The notes under the pieces: model-generated | What the model was told of the DNA's origin: nothing | What the model saw: the letters and a program-made list of their open reading frames with translations, nothing else | Databases searched by the model: none | In this document: positions 25,921 through 33,402 of the stretch, piece after piece | Layout of the letters: each line of letters starts with the position of its first letter | Position numbering within the stretch: position 1 is the stretch's first letter | Origin: Nonomuraea sediminis | Lineage (GTDB): Bacteria; Actinomycetota; Actinomycetes; Streptosporangiales; Streptosporangiaceae | Reading direction: 5' to 3' | Length of the DNA: 64,000 nucleotides | Assembly (NCBI RefSeq): GCF_018531495.1 | Contig: NZ_JAHDTI010000003.1 | Coordinates: forward strand, 682,001-746,000 | Position numbers and translations under genes: made by a program

Positions 25921-27212
25921 AACTCGCACAACCCCCCGCGCAGGAAGAGCTCGACGCGATCGAGCGCGTGTCGCGCGACGAGCTCATGGCCATCCAACTC
26001 GAGCGCCTCCAATGGACACTTCACCACGCCTACGAGAATGTCCCGCTTTATCGGCAAAAATTTGATCAACAGGGCGTTCATCCGAGCGACTGCAAGGACC
26101 TGTCGGACCTGGCCAAATTCCCATTCACAACAAAGCAGGATTTGCGGGACTGCTACCCATTCGGGATGTTCGCCGTGCCACGCACCGAGGTCGTGCGGGT
26201 GCACGCCTCCAGCGGGACCACCGGCAAGCCCACCGTGGTCGGCTACACCCGGCGCGACATCGACACCTGGGCGGACGTGGTGGCCCGCTCGATCAGGGCC
26301 GCCGGCGGCCGCCCCGGCGACATCGTGCACGTGGCCTACGGCTACGGCCTGTTCACCGGCGGGCTGGGCGCCCACTACGGCGCCGAGCGGCTGGGCTGCA
26401 CGGTCGTGCCCGTCTCCGGCGGCATGACGCCGCGCCAGGTGCAGCTCATCACGGATTTCCGGCCCTCGGTCATCATGGTGACCCCGTCGTACATGCTGGC
26501 CCTGCTCGACGAGTTCGAGGCGCAGGGCCTCGACCCGCGCGAGAGCTCCCTGCGCGTGGGGATCTTCGGCGCAGAACCGTGGACCGAGCAGATGCGCACC
26601 GAGATCGAGGACCGCTTCGACCTGCACGCCGTCGACATCTACGGCCTGTCGGAGGTGATGGGCCCGGGCGTGGCCCAGGAGTGCGCGGAGACCAAGGACG
26701 GCCTGCACGTCTGGGAGGACCACTTCTACCCCGAGACGGTGGACCCGTTCACCGGCGAGCCCGCCGACTCCGGCGAGCTGGTGTTCACGTCGCTGACCAA
26801 GGAGGCGCTGCCGATCATCCGCTACCGGACGCGCGACCTGACCCGCCTGCTCCCCGGTACGGCACGGCCCGCGTTCCGCCGCATGGAGAAGGTCACGGGA
26901 CGCACCGACGACATGATCATCCTGCGCGGCGTGAACCTTTTCCCCACCCAGATCGAGGAGCTCGTGCTGCGCATCCCCGGCCTGTCGCCGCACTTCCAGC
27001 TGCACCTGACGCGCCCGCAGCGCCTGGACGTGCTCACGGTGAAGGTCGAGTCGCGCCCCGGCTTCGAGGACCGCGCGAGCGCGTCCGCCCAGCTGGCCAG
27101 GGAGGTCAAGGACCGCGTCGGGCTGACCGTCGAGGTGGAGATCGTCGAGCCGGAGACGCTCGAGCGGTCGATGGGCAAGCTCAAACGGGTCTACGACAGG
27201 CGGGATAATTAG
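25917..27212 (+). CDS. paaK: Phenylacetate-CoA ligase
   Basis: A 431-residue ANL-family enzyme that activates phenylacetate to phenylacetyl-CoA using ATP and CoA, the first step of the pathway. It has the P-loop VHASSGTTGKPTVVGYTR, then AYGYGLFTGGLGAHYGAERLG, DIYGLSEVMGPGVAQEC and the C-terminal hinge and lysine region GRTDDMIILRGVNLFP and SMGKLKRV, all characteristic of PaaK. GTG 25917 couples to paaI. The TetR gene follows by 4 bp, giving a paaI-paaK-paaR operon. Confidence 0.96.
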   Translation: MKLAQPPAQEELDAIERVSRDELMAIQLERLQWTLHHAYENVPLYRQKFDQQGVHPSDCKDLSDLAKFPFTTKQDLRDCYPFGMFAVPRTEVVRVHASSGTTGKPTVVGYTRRDIDTWADVVARSIRAAGGRPGDIVHVAYGYGLFTGGLGAHYGAERLGCTVVPVSGGMTPRQVQLITDFRPSVIMVTPSYMLALLDEFEAQGLDPRESSLRVGIFGAEPWTEQMRTEIEDRFDLHAVDIYGLSEVMGPGVAQECAETKDGLHVWEDHFYPETVDPFTGEPADSGELVFTSLTKEALPIIRYRTRDLTRLLPGTARPAFRRMEKVTGRTDDMIILRGVNLFPTQIEELVLRIPGLSPHFQLHLTRPQRLDVLTVKVESRPGFEDRASASAQLAREVKDRVGLTVEVEIVEPETLERSMGKLKRVYDRRDN

Positions 27213-27216
27213 CCAT

Positions 27217-27807
27217 ATGGCCAGTCCAACCCGTCAACGCAGGCGCGGGCACGATCCCGAGTCCGTCCTGTCGATCGCCGTCGGCGTCTTCAACGAGCGC
27301 GGCTACGACGGGACCAGCATGGAGGATCTCGCCCGCGCGCTCGGCGTCACCAAATCCGCCATCTACTACCACGTTCCCGGCAAGGAGCAGCTCCTGGCGC
27401 GGGCGCTCGACCGGGCGCTCGACGGCCTCTTCGCGATGATCGCCGACCCGCGCGCGACGACCGGGCCGGCGCTCGAACGGCTCGAATGGGTGGTACGGCA
27501 GAGCGTCGCGATCCTGGTGGACCGCCTGCCGTACGTGACGCTCCTGCTGCGGGTGCGGGGCAACAGCGGGACGGAGCAGGCGGCGCTCGAGCGGCGGCGC
27601 GAGTTCGACCGCTTCGTCAGCCACCTCGTCAAGGAGGCGGCCTCGGAGGGCCAGATCCGTCCGGACCTCGACCCCGCGCTGGTGACGCGCCTCCTGTTCG
27701 GCACGGTCAACTCGATCACCGAGTGGTACCAGCCCACCCGCGGCACCACCGCCGACAACCTCGCCACCACCATCCTCCGCATGACCTTCGACGGCCTCCG
27801 CGTCTAA
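27217..27807 (+). CDS. paaR: TetR family regulator, probable PaaR repressor
   Basis: A 196-residue TetR protein. The N-terminal HTH reads GTSMEDLARALGVTKSAIYYHV followed by PGKEQLL, typical of the family; the C-terminal region (TRLLFGTVNSITEWYQP) resembles PaaR/KstR-like ligand domains. Being the last gene of paaI-paaK and having a matching palindrome upstream of paaI, it is best explained as the phenylacetyl-CoA-responsive repressor. The gene symbol rests on context and motif, not on a database match. Confidence 0.85.
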   Translation: MASPTRQRRRGHDPESVLSIAVGVFNERGYDGTSMEDLARALGVTKSAIYYHVPGKEQLLARALDRALDGLFAMIADPRATTGPALERLEWVVRQSVAILVDRLPYVTLLLRVRGNSGTEQAALERRREFDRFVSHLVKEAASEGQIRPDLDPALVTRLLFGTVNSITEWYQPTRGTTADNLATTILRMTFDGLRV

Positions 27808-28074
27808 CCCCACCCGTACGGCAAGCAGACGGGCTGCACAGGGGCTCGGCGCACCACACAACAGGCCGAGACACAGGCACGAGAGACGGCAGACCCCACC
27901 GCGCGCCAAGACGGCGAGACGCGGCACGGCGCCCAGCCCGAGAGCAGCGCGCGCCGGATCGACGGGAAGCCCCCACGACGGGCACGACCACGCGCCGGGA
28001 CGGCGAGACGCGGGGGGCGCGAAGTCGCGCACGGCCAGGCAGGCCAAGCGCGGAGTCGGTGGGCGGACGGCGGA

Positions 28075-28597
28075 CACAACCACGCGCCGGGTCGGCGAGA
28101 CGTGGTGCGGCGGCGGTCGGCGCGAGGTGGTCGGTGGCCAGCCCGGGACCGGCGGACGGTGGGGAAGACGACGCACACGGCCCGGGCCGCGGGCGCGGAG
28201 ACGGTGGGGGCGCGCAGACACCCCACGACGGGCACGACCACGCGCCGGGTCGGCGGGACGTGGTGCGGCGGAGGCCAGCGCGAGGTGGGCGGCGGCCAGC
28301 CGGGGCCGGCGGACGGCGGAGAAGACGACGCACACGGGGCGCGGACGGTGGACGCGGAGACGGTGGGGCGCACAGACACCCCACGACGAGCACGACCAAG
28401 CGCCGGGGGCGGCGGGACGTGGTGCGGCGGCGGTCGGCGCGAGGTGAGCGGTGGCCAGCCCAAGACCGGCAGACAGCGGGCACGACCACGCGCCGGGACG
28501 GTGGGACGTGGCACGACGCCCAGCCCGAGAGCAGTGCGCGCCGGGTCGGCGGGACGTGGTGCGGTGAGGGTCGGCGCGAGGTAGGCGGTGGCCAGCC
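28075..28597. repeat. 158-bp-period direct repeat array
   Basis: A ~70-bp core starting CACGACCACGCGCCGGGT and ending GGTGGCCAGCC occurs at 28075-28143, 28233-28301 and 28391-28460, exactly 158 bp apart. A fourth core (28538-28597) follows at 138 bp. The spacers are also alike (GAAGACGACGCACACGG and GACACCCCACGAC recur), so whole units are repeated. Fragments at 27911-27968 and 27983-28024 repeat the region 28498-28555 and the core start. Confidence 0.85.
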
Positions 28598-28621
28598 AGG
28601 GGCCGGTCGGTGGCGGGGGAA

Positions 28622-28760
28622 GGCGGCGCATGAGGGCCGAGGGGATGGCGGGGCACGCGGGGGTGGTGCGGTGCTAGGTGAGGGGCGGCGCATGAGGGCC
28701 GAGGGGATGGCGGGGCACGCGGGAGTAGTGCAGTGGTAGGTGAGGGGCGGCGGATGAGGG
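28622..28760. repeat. 62-bp tandem repeat, about 2.2 copies
   Basis: GGCGGCGCATGAGGGCCGAG begins at 28622 and 28684, and a partial third copy (GGCGGCGGATGAGGG) begins at 28746, so the period is 62 bp. The first two units are nearly identical, which suggests recent duplication. The array ends about 35 bp before the stop of the 28795-29595 gene. Confidence 0.85.
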
Positions 28761-28794
28761 GTGCCGGGAAAGGAGAGGGAGGGGAACTCGCGGG

Positions 28795-29595
28795 TTAGGG
28801 GTTGAGTTCGGGGTGGGGGGTTGGGGGGAGGGGGCGTTTCAGGCGGAGGTCGTTGCGGATGGCTGCGCCTAGTTTTTTGGTGGCGGCCCGGTTGAGGGCT
28901 CCGCCGGCGACCGCGCCCGTGAGGAAGGGGCCGAGGGTCGTCAGGTGGCGGCCGAGTACGCGCATGAGCCGGTTGCGCAGGGCGGTCTTGGTGGCCGCGC
29001 CGAGCGCGAGCGTGACCGAGGCGGGCGCGAGGGGGTCGATGCCGCGCTGTTTGGACCACGCCGAGGTGAAGGCGATCGCGCGCTGCGTGCCGGAGCCTTC
29101 GACGCGCACGCCGTAGACCTCGTGCAACTCGGCGAGGAGTTTGACCTCGATGGCCGCGACCACGATGGTCTCGGCGACGAGCTGCGCGGGGGCTGAAAGG
29201 AGGAGGGGCGGGGCGGCGAATTCGGCCGCCGCGAGCGCTCCGCCGATGGCCCCGACGGTCATCGTGGCCTTCTGGGCCGTGCGTACGAGGTCGTCGGCGA
29301 GTTGTTCGCCGGTGAGCCCGTGGTGGTGCTCTGAGAGCGTCTTCAGGTCCCTGATGGGAATGCGTGGCGCGATGTTGAGGAAGACGTCGGCCAGCCAGCG
29401 GCCGCGGCCGATGCCGGACTCCTTGGCCTTCCTGGCCCCGGTGGACAGTGACCGTGCTAGGCGGCCGAGCAGCTTGCGCCGCTCGGCCGGTTCCAGCTCA
29501 CCAGGAGTGGTGAGCCTGCCTACGATCTCGCCGACCTCGCTGCCGGGATCGGCGAGTTCCTTGCCTGGTTCCTGGTCCTTCTCGGGTGCAGCCAC
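28795..29595 (-). CDS. Hypothetical protein with hydrophobic central region (weakly EcsC-like)
   Basis: A 266-residue protein I cannot assign with confidence. It has an acidic N-terminus, a conserved-looking LADVFLNIAPRIPIRDLKTL, an Ala-rich hydrophobic stretch (MTVGAIGGALAAAEFAAPP), LVAETIVVAAIEVKLLAELHEVYG, and a Gly/Ala-rich segment before a basic Pro-rich tail. The layout recalls EcsC-type proteins, but this is only an impression. It may associate with the membrane. ATG 29595 is used. It lies 34 bp downstream of DUF4193 on the same strand and may share its transcript. Confidence 0.6.
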   Translation of the reverse strand: MAAPEKDQEPGKELADPGSEVGEIVGRLTTPGELEPAERRKLLGRLARSLSTGARKAKESGIGRGRWLADVFLNIAPRIPIRDLKTLSEHHHGLTGEQLADDLVRTAQKATMTVGAIGGALAAAEFAAPPLLLSAPAQLVAETIVVAAIEVKLLAELHEVYGVRVEGSGTQRAIAFTSAWSKQRGIDPLAPASVTLALGAATKTALRNRLMRVLGRHLTTLGPFLTGAVAGGALNRAATKKLGAAIRNDLRLKRPLPPTPHPELNP

Positions 29596-29629
29596 GCCAA
29601 GCCTCCCTCTGCTGATCGCGGTGCTGCGG

Positions 29630-29929
29630 TCAGGCGGCGCACTCCCGGCAGACCTGCTGGCCGTTCTTCTCGGAGGCCAGCTGGCTACGGTGGTGCACCA
29701 GGAAGCAGCGCGAGCAGGTGAACTCGTCGGCCTGGCGGGGAATCACCCGCAGGGAGAGCTCTTCGTTCGACAGGTCCGCGCCGGGCAGCTCGAGCGACTC
29801 GGCCAGATCGGTCTCGTCGATGTCGATGCTGCCGGACGACTTGTCGGTGCGCCTGGCCTGAAGTTCCTGGAGGCTGTCCTCACCCAGGTCGTCATCGGTC
29901 TTGCGCGGGCTGTCGTAGTCGGTAGCCAT
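29630..29929 (-). CDS. DUF4193 family zinc-ribbon-like protein
   Basis: A 99-residue acidic protein of the actinobacterial DUF4193 family (Rv2699c by position). The N-terminal half is acidic and probably flexible (MATDYDSPRKTDDDLGEDSL). The C-terminal half has two CxxC knuckles, FTCSRCFLVHHRSQLA and VCRECAA, likely to bind one zinc. Function is unknown, but the gene is near-universal in actinobacteria and normally lies next to dut. Here it is about 20 kb away from dut. Confidence 0.93.
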   Translation of the reverse strand: MATDYDSPRKTDDDLGEDSLQELQARRTDKSSGSIDIDETDLAESLELPGADLSNEELSLRVIPRQADEFTCSRCFLVHHRSQLASEKNGQQVCRECAA

Positions 29930-30215
29930 TGTGCTTACTCCATCCCCCTCATCTATATGCTTTCGCGCTCATCGCGCGTTCTCTAACGCTTGAGAGGTCC
30001 ATCTTGTGCCCGTTCCGTCAAGGGATTTTGCATCGGTACCCCGCGGGAACGGACGACGAACCTGCCAACACGTCAGGGCCTGCTGCCGACAGCCGTGCGG
30101 TTAGCCAAATATGGCGAAACACACAGCCTTGGCGTCATGCACCACCGTGTTCGACGGCACATCCAACCACATGTACGGCGTGAACGAGACGCCCGCCGTG
30201 GAGCAACACGCCGGA
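29930..30215. other. Intergenic region between DUF4193 and cutS genes
   Basis: These 286 bp carry the DUF4193 promoter: on the minus strand TATAGA at 29957-29952 is a possible -10, with the start codon at 29929. The remainder shows nothing that I can support as a gene; a short open frame on the plus strand (29929-30183) has atypical composition. In mycobacteria the cei gene occupies this position; I see no equivalent. Confidence 0.45.
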
Positions 30216-31544
30216 TCAGCGTCCGGGAAGGCGAATGGTGACGACCAGTCCCCCGCCATCGCGGGGAACGGCGGTCACATTTCCGCCATGTGCCTGCACC
30301 ACGGCACGGACGATGGACAGCCCCAGACCCGCTCCCTTGGCCGAATCCACACGGTCCGCATGGAGCCTCCTGAACGGCTCGAACAGGCTGTTCACCTCGT
30401 ACGCCGGGACATGTTGCCCGGTGTTGGCCACCTGAACAACCAAGGCCCCGTCCGCCATTCCCGTTCTGATCCAGACTTTTCCGTTGTCGGGGATGTTGTA
30501 CTTGACGGCGTTCTCGAGCAGGTTGCTGACGGACCGCTCCAAGAGCACGGGGTCGCCGATCGCGGGGGCGTTCGCGAACTCCGTGGTGATCGTGACGTCG
30601 TGCTCGGCGGCGAACGGCGTGACCTGTTCGACAGCGGTCTGCGCGACCTCCTTCACGTCGAGCGGCTTGCGCACAGCCAGCTCCCGCTCGCTCCTGGCCA
30701 GCAGCAGCAGGCCCTCGATGAGCTTCTCGTTGCGGGCGTTGACCTCGAGCAGGGTACGGCCCAGCGTCTTGAGATCCTCGGAGGCCTCGGGATCGGACAG
30801 GGCGATCTCCAGGACCGTCCTGTTGATGGTGAGCGGGGTGCGCAGCTCGTGGGAGGCGTTGCCGACGAAGCGCCGCTGGGTGTCGAAGGCGACGTTGAGG
30901 CGGGCCAGCATGTCGTCGAAGGTGTCGGCCAGCTCCTTCAGCTCGTCCTCCGGGCCCTTGAGGTCGATGCGCTGGTGGGCCAGGTTGCTGTCGGACAGCT
31001 TGCGGGCGGCGGCGGTCATCTGGGCGACCGGCCGCATCGCCCGGTCGGCCACGAAGTAGCCGACCATGAGCGCCAGGATGCCCATGCCGAGCAGCGCCAT
31101 GAACGAGCTGCTGAACAGCGCGGACCGCGCGTTGGCGACGGCCTGCAGCCGGGCGTCGTGCCAGACCAGTTGGCCCTTGGTGGCCGTCTCCACGTCCAAG
31201 CCACTCAGGTCGAGGTTGGGCCAGGCCTTGTCGATCGCGCTGCCGACGATCGTGTAGAGGATGAACAGGAGCAGGGCGGCGGCCACGAAGAACAGGGCGC
31301 TGTAGGTGAGGGTGAGCCGCCAGCGGATGCTCACCTTGGCGGGCAGCCCCTTGATCCGTTCCATCGGGGTCTGCGGGGCAGGGGCGTAGGAGGGCGGCGG
31401 CGGGCCGTCCCAGGCCGGCGGGCCGGTCGGAGGGGGCGGCTGCTTGCCGCCCACGGTCAGTTCCTCCCGCCGAGCCTTGCGCTCGGAGTGCGGGCTGATC
31501 ATGGGGTGCGTGGGCACCCCCTCACGGTCCGGCCTCTCCGTCAC
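30216..31544 (-). CDS. cutS: CutS-like sensor histidine kinase
   Basis: A 442-residue membrane kinase. A Pro-rich cytoplasmic N-terminus (~70 residues) is followed by TM1 (LTYSALFFVAAALLLFILYT), a ~45-residue extracytoplasmic loop, TM2 (FMALLGMGILALMVGYFVA), a HAMP domain, the H-box GNASHELRTPL with H232, and the ATPase boxes (NLLENAVKYN, GAGLGLSIVRAVV). It should autophosphorylate and pass phosphate to the adjacent regulator. Assignment to CutS rests on the neighbouring regulator being almost the length and sequence I remember for CutR. The extracytoplasmic loop has no cysteine. GTG 31544 overlaps the regulator stop by 4 bp. Confidence 0.85.
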   Translation of the reverse strand: MTERPDREGVPTHPMISPHSERKARREELTVGGKQPPPPTGPPAWDGPPPPSYAPAPQTPMERIKGLPAKVSIRWRLTLTYSALFFVAAALLLFILYTIVGSAIDKAWPNLDLSGLDVETATKGQLVWHDARLQAVANARSALFSSSFMALLGMGILALMVGYFVADRAMRPVAQMTAAARKLSDSNLAHQRIDLKGPEDELKELADTFDDMLARLNVAFDTQRRFVGNASHELRTPLTINRTVLEIALSDPEASEDLKTLGRTLLEVNARNEKLIEGLLLLARSERELAVRKPLDVKEVAQTAVEQVTPFAAEHDVTITTEFANAPAIGDPVLLERSVSNLLENAVKYNIPDNGKVWIRTGMADGALVVQVANTGQHVPAYEVNSLFEPFRRLHADRVDSAKGAGLGLSIVRAVVQAHGGNVTAVPRDGGGLVVTIRLPGR

Positions 31545-32194
31545 AGCTTGTATCCCACTCCAGGTACGGTCTCGATCACCTGCGGTTCACCGAGCTTCTT
31601 GCGCAGCGTCATCATCGTCACGCGCACCACGTTGGTGAACGGGTCGATGTTCTCGTCCCACGCCTTGTCCAGCAGGTCCTCCTGGCTGACGACGGCGCCC
31701 TCGGCCCGCATCAGCTCCTCCAGGACCGCGAACTCCTTCTTGGTCAGGACGATCTCCTTGCCGTCGCGCTGCACCAGCCGCTTGCCCGGATCGAGGGTGA
31801 TCCCCCCGCGCTCCAGGACGGGCGGCAGCGCGGGCGCCGAGCGCCTGCCCAGCGCCCTGACCCTGGCCACCAGCTCGATGAACACGAACGGCTTGGCCAG
31901 GTAGTCGTCGGCGCCCAGCCCGAGTCCCTCGACCTTGTCGTCCACGTCGCCGGAGGCGGTCAGCATGAGGATCCGGGAGGCGCTGCGCTGTTCCACGAGC
32001 CGCCTGCACACCTCGTCTCCGTGGACGACGGGCAGGTCGCGGTCCAGCACGATCACGTCGTAGTCGATGTAGGAGGTGCGCTCGAGCGCTCCGCCCCCGT
32101 CGTATGCCACGTCGACCGCCATGGCCTCGCGGCGCAGCCCGGTCGCGATCGCGTCGGCGAGCACCCGCTCATCCTCAACCACCAGCACTCGCAC
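31541..32194 (-). CDS. cutR: CutR-like OmpR-family response regulator
   Basis: A 217-residue regulator, the same length as Streptomyces CutR as I recall it. The receiver domain has the acidic pair (VVEDE), the phosphoacceptor D51 (VIVLDRDLP), T in MLTASGD and K in DDYLAKPF. The C-terminal winged helix includes LTKKEFAVLEELMRAEG, ENIDPFTNVVRVTMMTLRKKLG and ETVPGVGYKL. In Streptomyces CutRS controls secreted-protein and redox stress genes; the targets here are unknown. It is the first gene of cutR-cutS, starting at GTG 32194. Confidence 0.88.
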   Translation of the reverse strand: MRVLVVEDERVLADAIATGLRREAMAVDVAYDGGGALERTSYIDYDVIVLDRDLPVVHGDEVCRRLVEQRSASRILMLTASGDVDDKVEGLGLGADDYLAKPFVFIELVARVRALGRRSAPALPPVLERGGITLDPGKRLVQRDGKEIVLTKKEFAVLEELMRAEGAVVSQEDLLDKAWDENIDPFTNVVRVTMMTLRKKLGEPQVIETVPGVGYKL

Positions 32195-32405
32195 GGCCTG
32201 GTACCCCTCTCAGATCCGGTGATTCATTCTGCCCACAGGCCCGATAAACGCACGGTAAGGCATGTTCGGGAGTGCGTGCGGCAACGCACACCCGATTCCA
32301 GGTTTCGGGGGGCGAGGAGGGTGGGTATGCCGTCGGGACACCCATCGCCGTGTGTTCCCTCAGTGTCCCGTGCACACGTGTCGAACCCCCACGAGAGAAG
32401 GTGAG
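32195..32405. promoter_or_regulatory. Divergent promoter region of cutR and a small gene
   Basis: These 211 bp separate the two divergent genes. There is a short stem GTGCGT-GCGGCA-ACGCAC at 32274-32291. Nothing resembling a known riboswitch is seen. Confidence 0.4.
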
Positions 32406-32570
32406 ATGGGCGAGTTCACCACCACGATCGAACGCCGCCTCGACCAGGCTTACCAGGGTCTAAGGGAGGCTCGGTGCGCCGGCGACGAATACCTCGCCGA
32501 CACGCTCACCGCCGAGATCGAGGACCTGCGCCGCCTGGCCGACGATCACGGCGTGCCATTGACCCACTGA
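32406..32570 (+). CDS. Small hypothetical protein, 54 residues
   Basis: A 54-residue cytoplasmic protein with two likely amphipathic helices (TTTIERRLDQAYQGLREA and EYLADTLTAEIEDLRRLADDH), so probably a helical hairpin. AGAAGG lies 6 bp before ATG 32406, and a strong terminator follows at 32581, both of which support a real short monocistronic gene. I do not recognise the family. It stands between cutR and the inositol monophosphatase, and function is unknown. Confidence 0.75.
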   Translation: MGEFTTTIERRLDQAYQGLREARCAGDEYLADTLTAEIEDLRRLADDHGVPLTH

Positions 32571-32580
32571 CCGGGAAAGA

Positions 32581-32611
32581 GAACGGCCGGAGCCTGAGGC
32601 TCCGGCCGTTC
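32581..32611. terminator. Bidirectional rho-independent-like terminator
   Basis: GAACGGCCGGAGCC (32581-32594) and GGCTCCGGCCGTTC (32598-32611) form a perfect 14-bp stem with a TGA loop. It is between two convergent stops (32570 and 32614). Read on the minus strand the stem is followed by TCTTTCCC. Confidence 0.85.
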
Positions 32612-32613
32612 TG

Positions 32614-33402
32614 TTACGCGTCGCGTTCCGGGTCGAGCGAGGCCAGCAGGTCGTGCAGCTCCTCGAAGAGCCCTGGCGCCGCGGACAGCGTCATCTCGGA
32701 GCTGCACGGCTTGCCGTGCAACCCGCCGATGCGCGCGCCCGCCTCGGTGGCCACGAGCCCCGCGGCGGCGAAGTCCCAGTAGTTGGTGCCCCGCTCGTAG
32801 TAGGCGTCTACCCGTCCCGCGGCCACCGAGCACAGGTCGGAGGCACACGAGCCGCCCCGCCGGATGTCGCGCACCCGCGGCAGCACCGCGGCCAGCACCT
32901 CCCCCTGCACCGCCCGGCGCCCGGCGGAGTAGCCGAACCCGGTGGCCACCAGCGCCCGCTCCAGCGGGACGCCGGTGTTGCAGCGCAGCCGTTCGCCGCC
33001 GAGCCAGGCGCCCTCGCCGAGGGCGGCGGTGAACATCTCGCCGCGCGGCACCACGTTCACGGCGCCGGCGACGACCCGGCCGTCCACCTCGACCGCGATG
33101 GACACGGCCCAGTCGGGCAGGCCGTACAGGAAGTTCACCGTGCCGTCGACGGGGTCGACGACCCAGCGGACGGACGAGGCGCCGCGGGCCTCGCCGCCCT
33201 CCTCGCCGAGGATCGTGTCGTCGGGGCGGGCGGCCAGGATCCGGGAGCGGATGAGCTGTTCGGAGGCCTTGTCCAGCTCGGTCACGACGTCGGTGGGGCT
33301 GGACTTGGTCTCGATCGCGGACGACATCGTGGGCCGCTTGGCCAGGAGCATCTCCCCCGCCTCACGTGCGATGTCCTCCGCGAGCCTTACGAAATCCGTC
33401 AT
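32614..33402 (-). CDS. suhB: Inositol monophosphatase family protein
   Basis: A 262-residue Mg2+-dependent, Li+-sensitive type phosphatase acting on inositol-1-phosphate or a related sugar phosphate. Motifs are ILGEEGGE (metal Glu), WVVDPVDGTVNFLYG (metal DPxDGT) and YWDFAAAGLVATEAG (WDxAAG). In actinomycetes it may serve inositol lipid and mycothiol synthesis. ATG 33402 overlaps the S9 peptidase stop by 4 bp, so the two are coupled. Position matches Rv2701c. Length is normal. Confidence 0.92.
   Translation of the reverse strand: MTDFVRLAEDIAREAGEMLLAKRPTMSSAIETKSSPTDVVTELDKASEQLIRSRILAARPDDTILGEEGGEARGASSVRWVVDPVDGTVNFLYGLPDWAVSIAVEVDGRVVAGAVNVVPRGEMFTAALGEGAWLGGERLRCNTGVPLERALVATGFGYSAGRRAVQGEVLAAVLPRVRDIRRGGSCASDLCSVAAGRVDAYYERGTNYWDFAAAGLVATEAGARIGGLHGKPCSSEMTLSAAPGLFEELHDLLASLDPERDA

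Larger units (their letters stand above)
27808..28794. other. Large non-coding repeat region
   Basis: These 987 bp contain no credible gene. Open frames exist on both strands only because the GC content is extreme, and the repeat periods (158 and 62 bp) are not multiples of three, which argues against coding. The plus strand is G-rich. The region carries the 158-bp array (28075-28597), related fragments at 27911-28024, and a 62-bp tandem (28622-28760). It separates the paa operon from the conserved DUF4193-cutRS block. Confidence 0.75.

Noticed and set aside
28075..28597. Possible CRISPR array
   Set aside because: Repeats are ~70 bp, spacers are similar to one another, and no cas gene is present.
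27804..28656. Open frames across the repeat region on both strands
   Set aside because: Repeat periods of 158 and 62 bp break the frame relation and the translations are Arg/Pro-rich with no conserved pattern.
29929..30183. Short plus-strand frame between DUF4193 and cutS, considered as a cei-like gene
   Set aside because: No membrane or LytR_C-like features, unusual codon use and no ribosome-binding site.
32195..32405. Possible riboswitch upstream of the 54-residue gene
   Set aside because: Only one short stem is visible and no known riboswitch core could be recognised.
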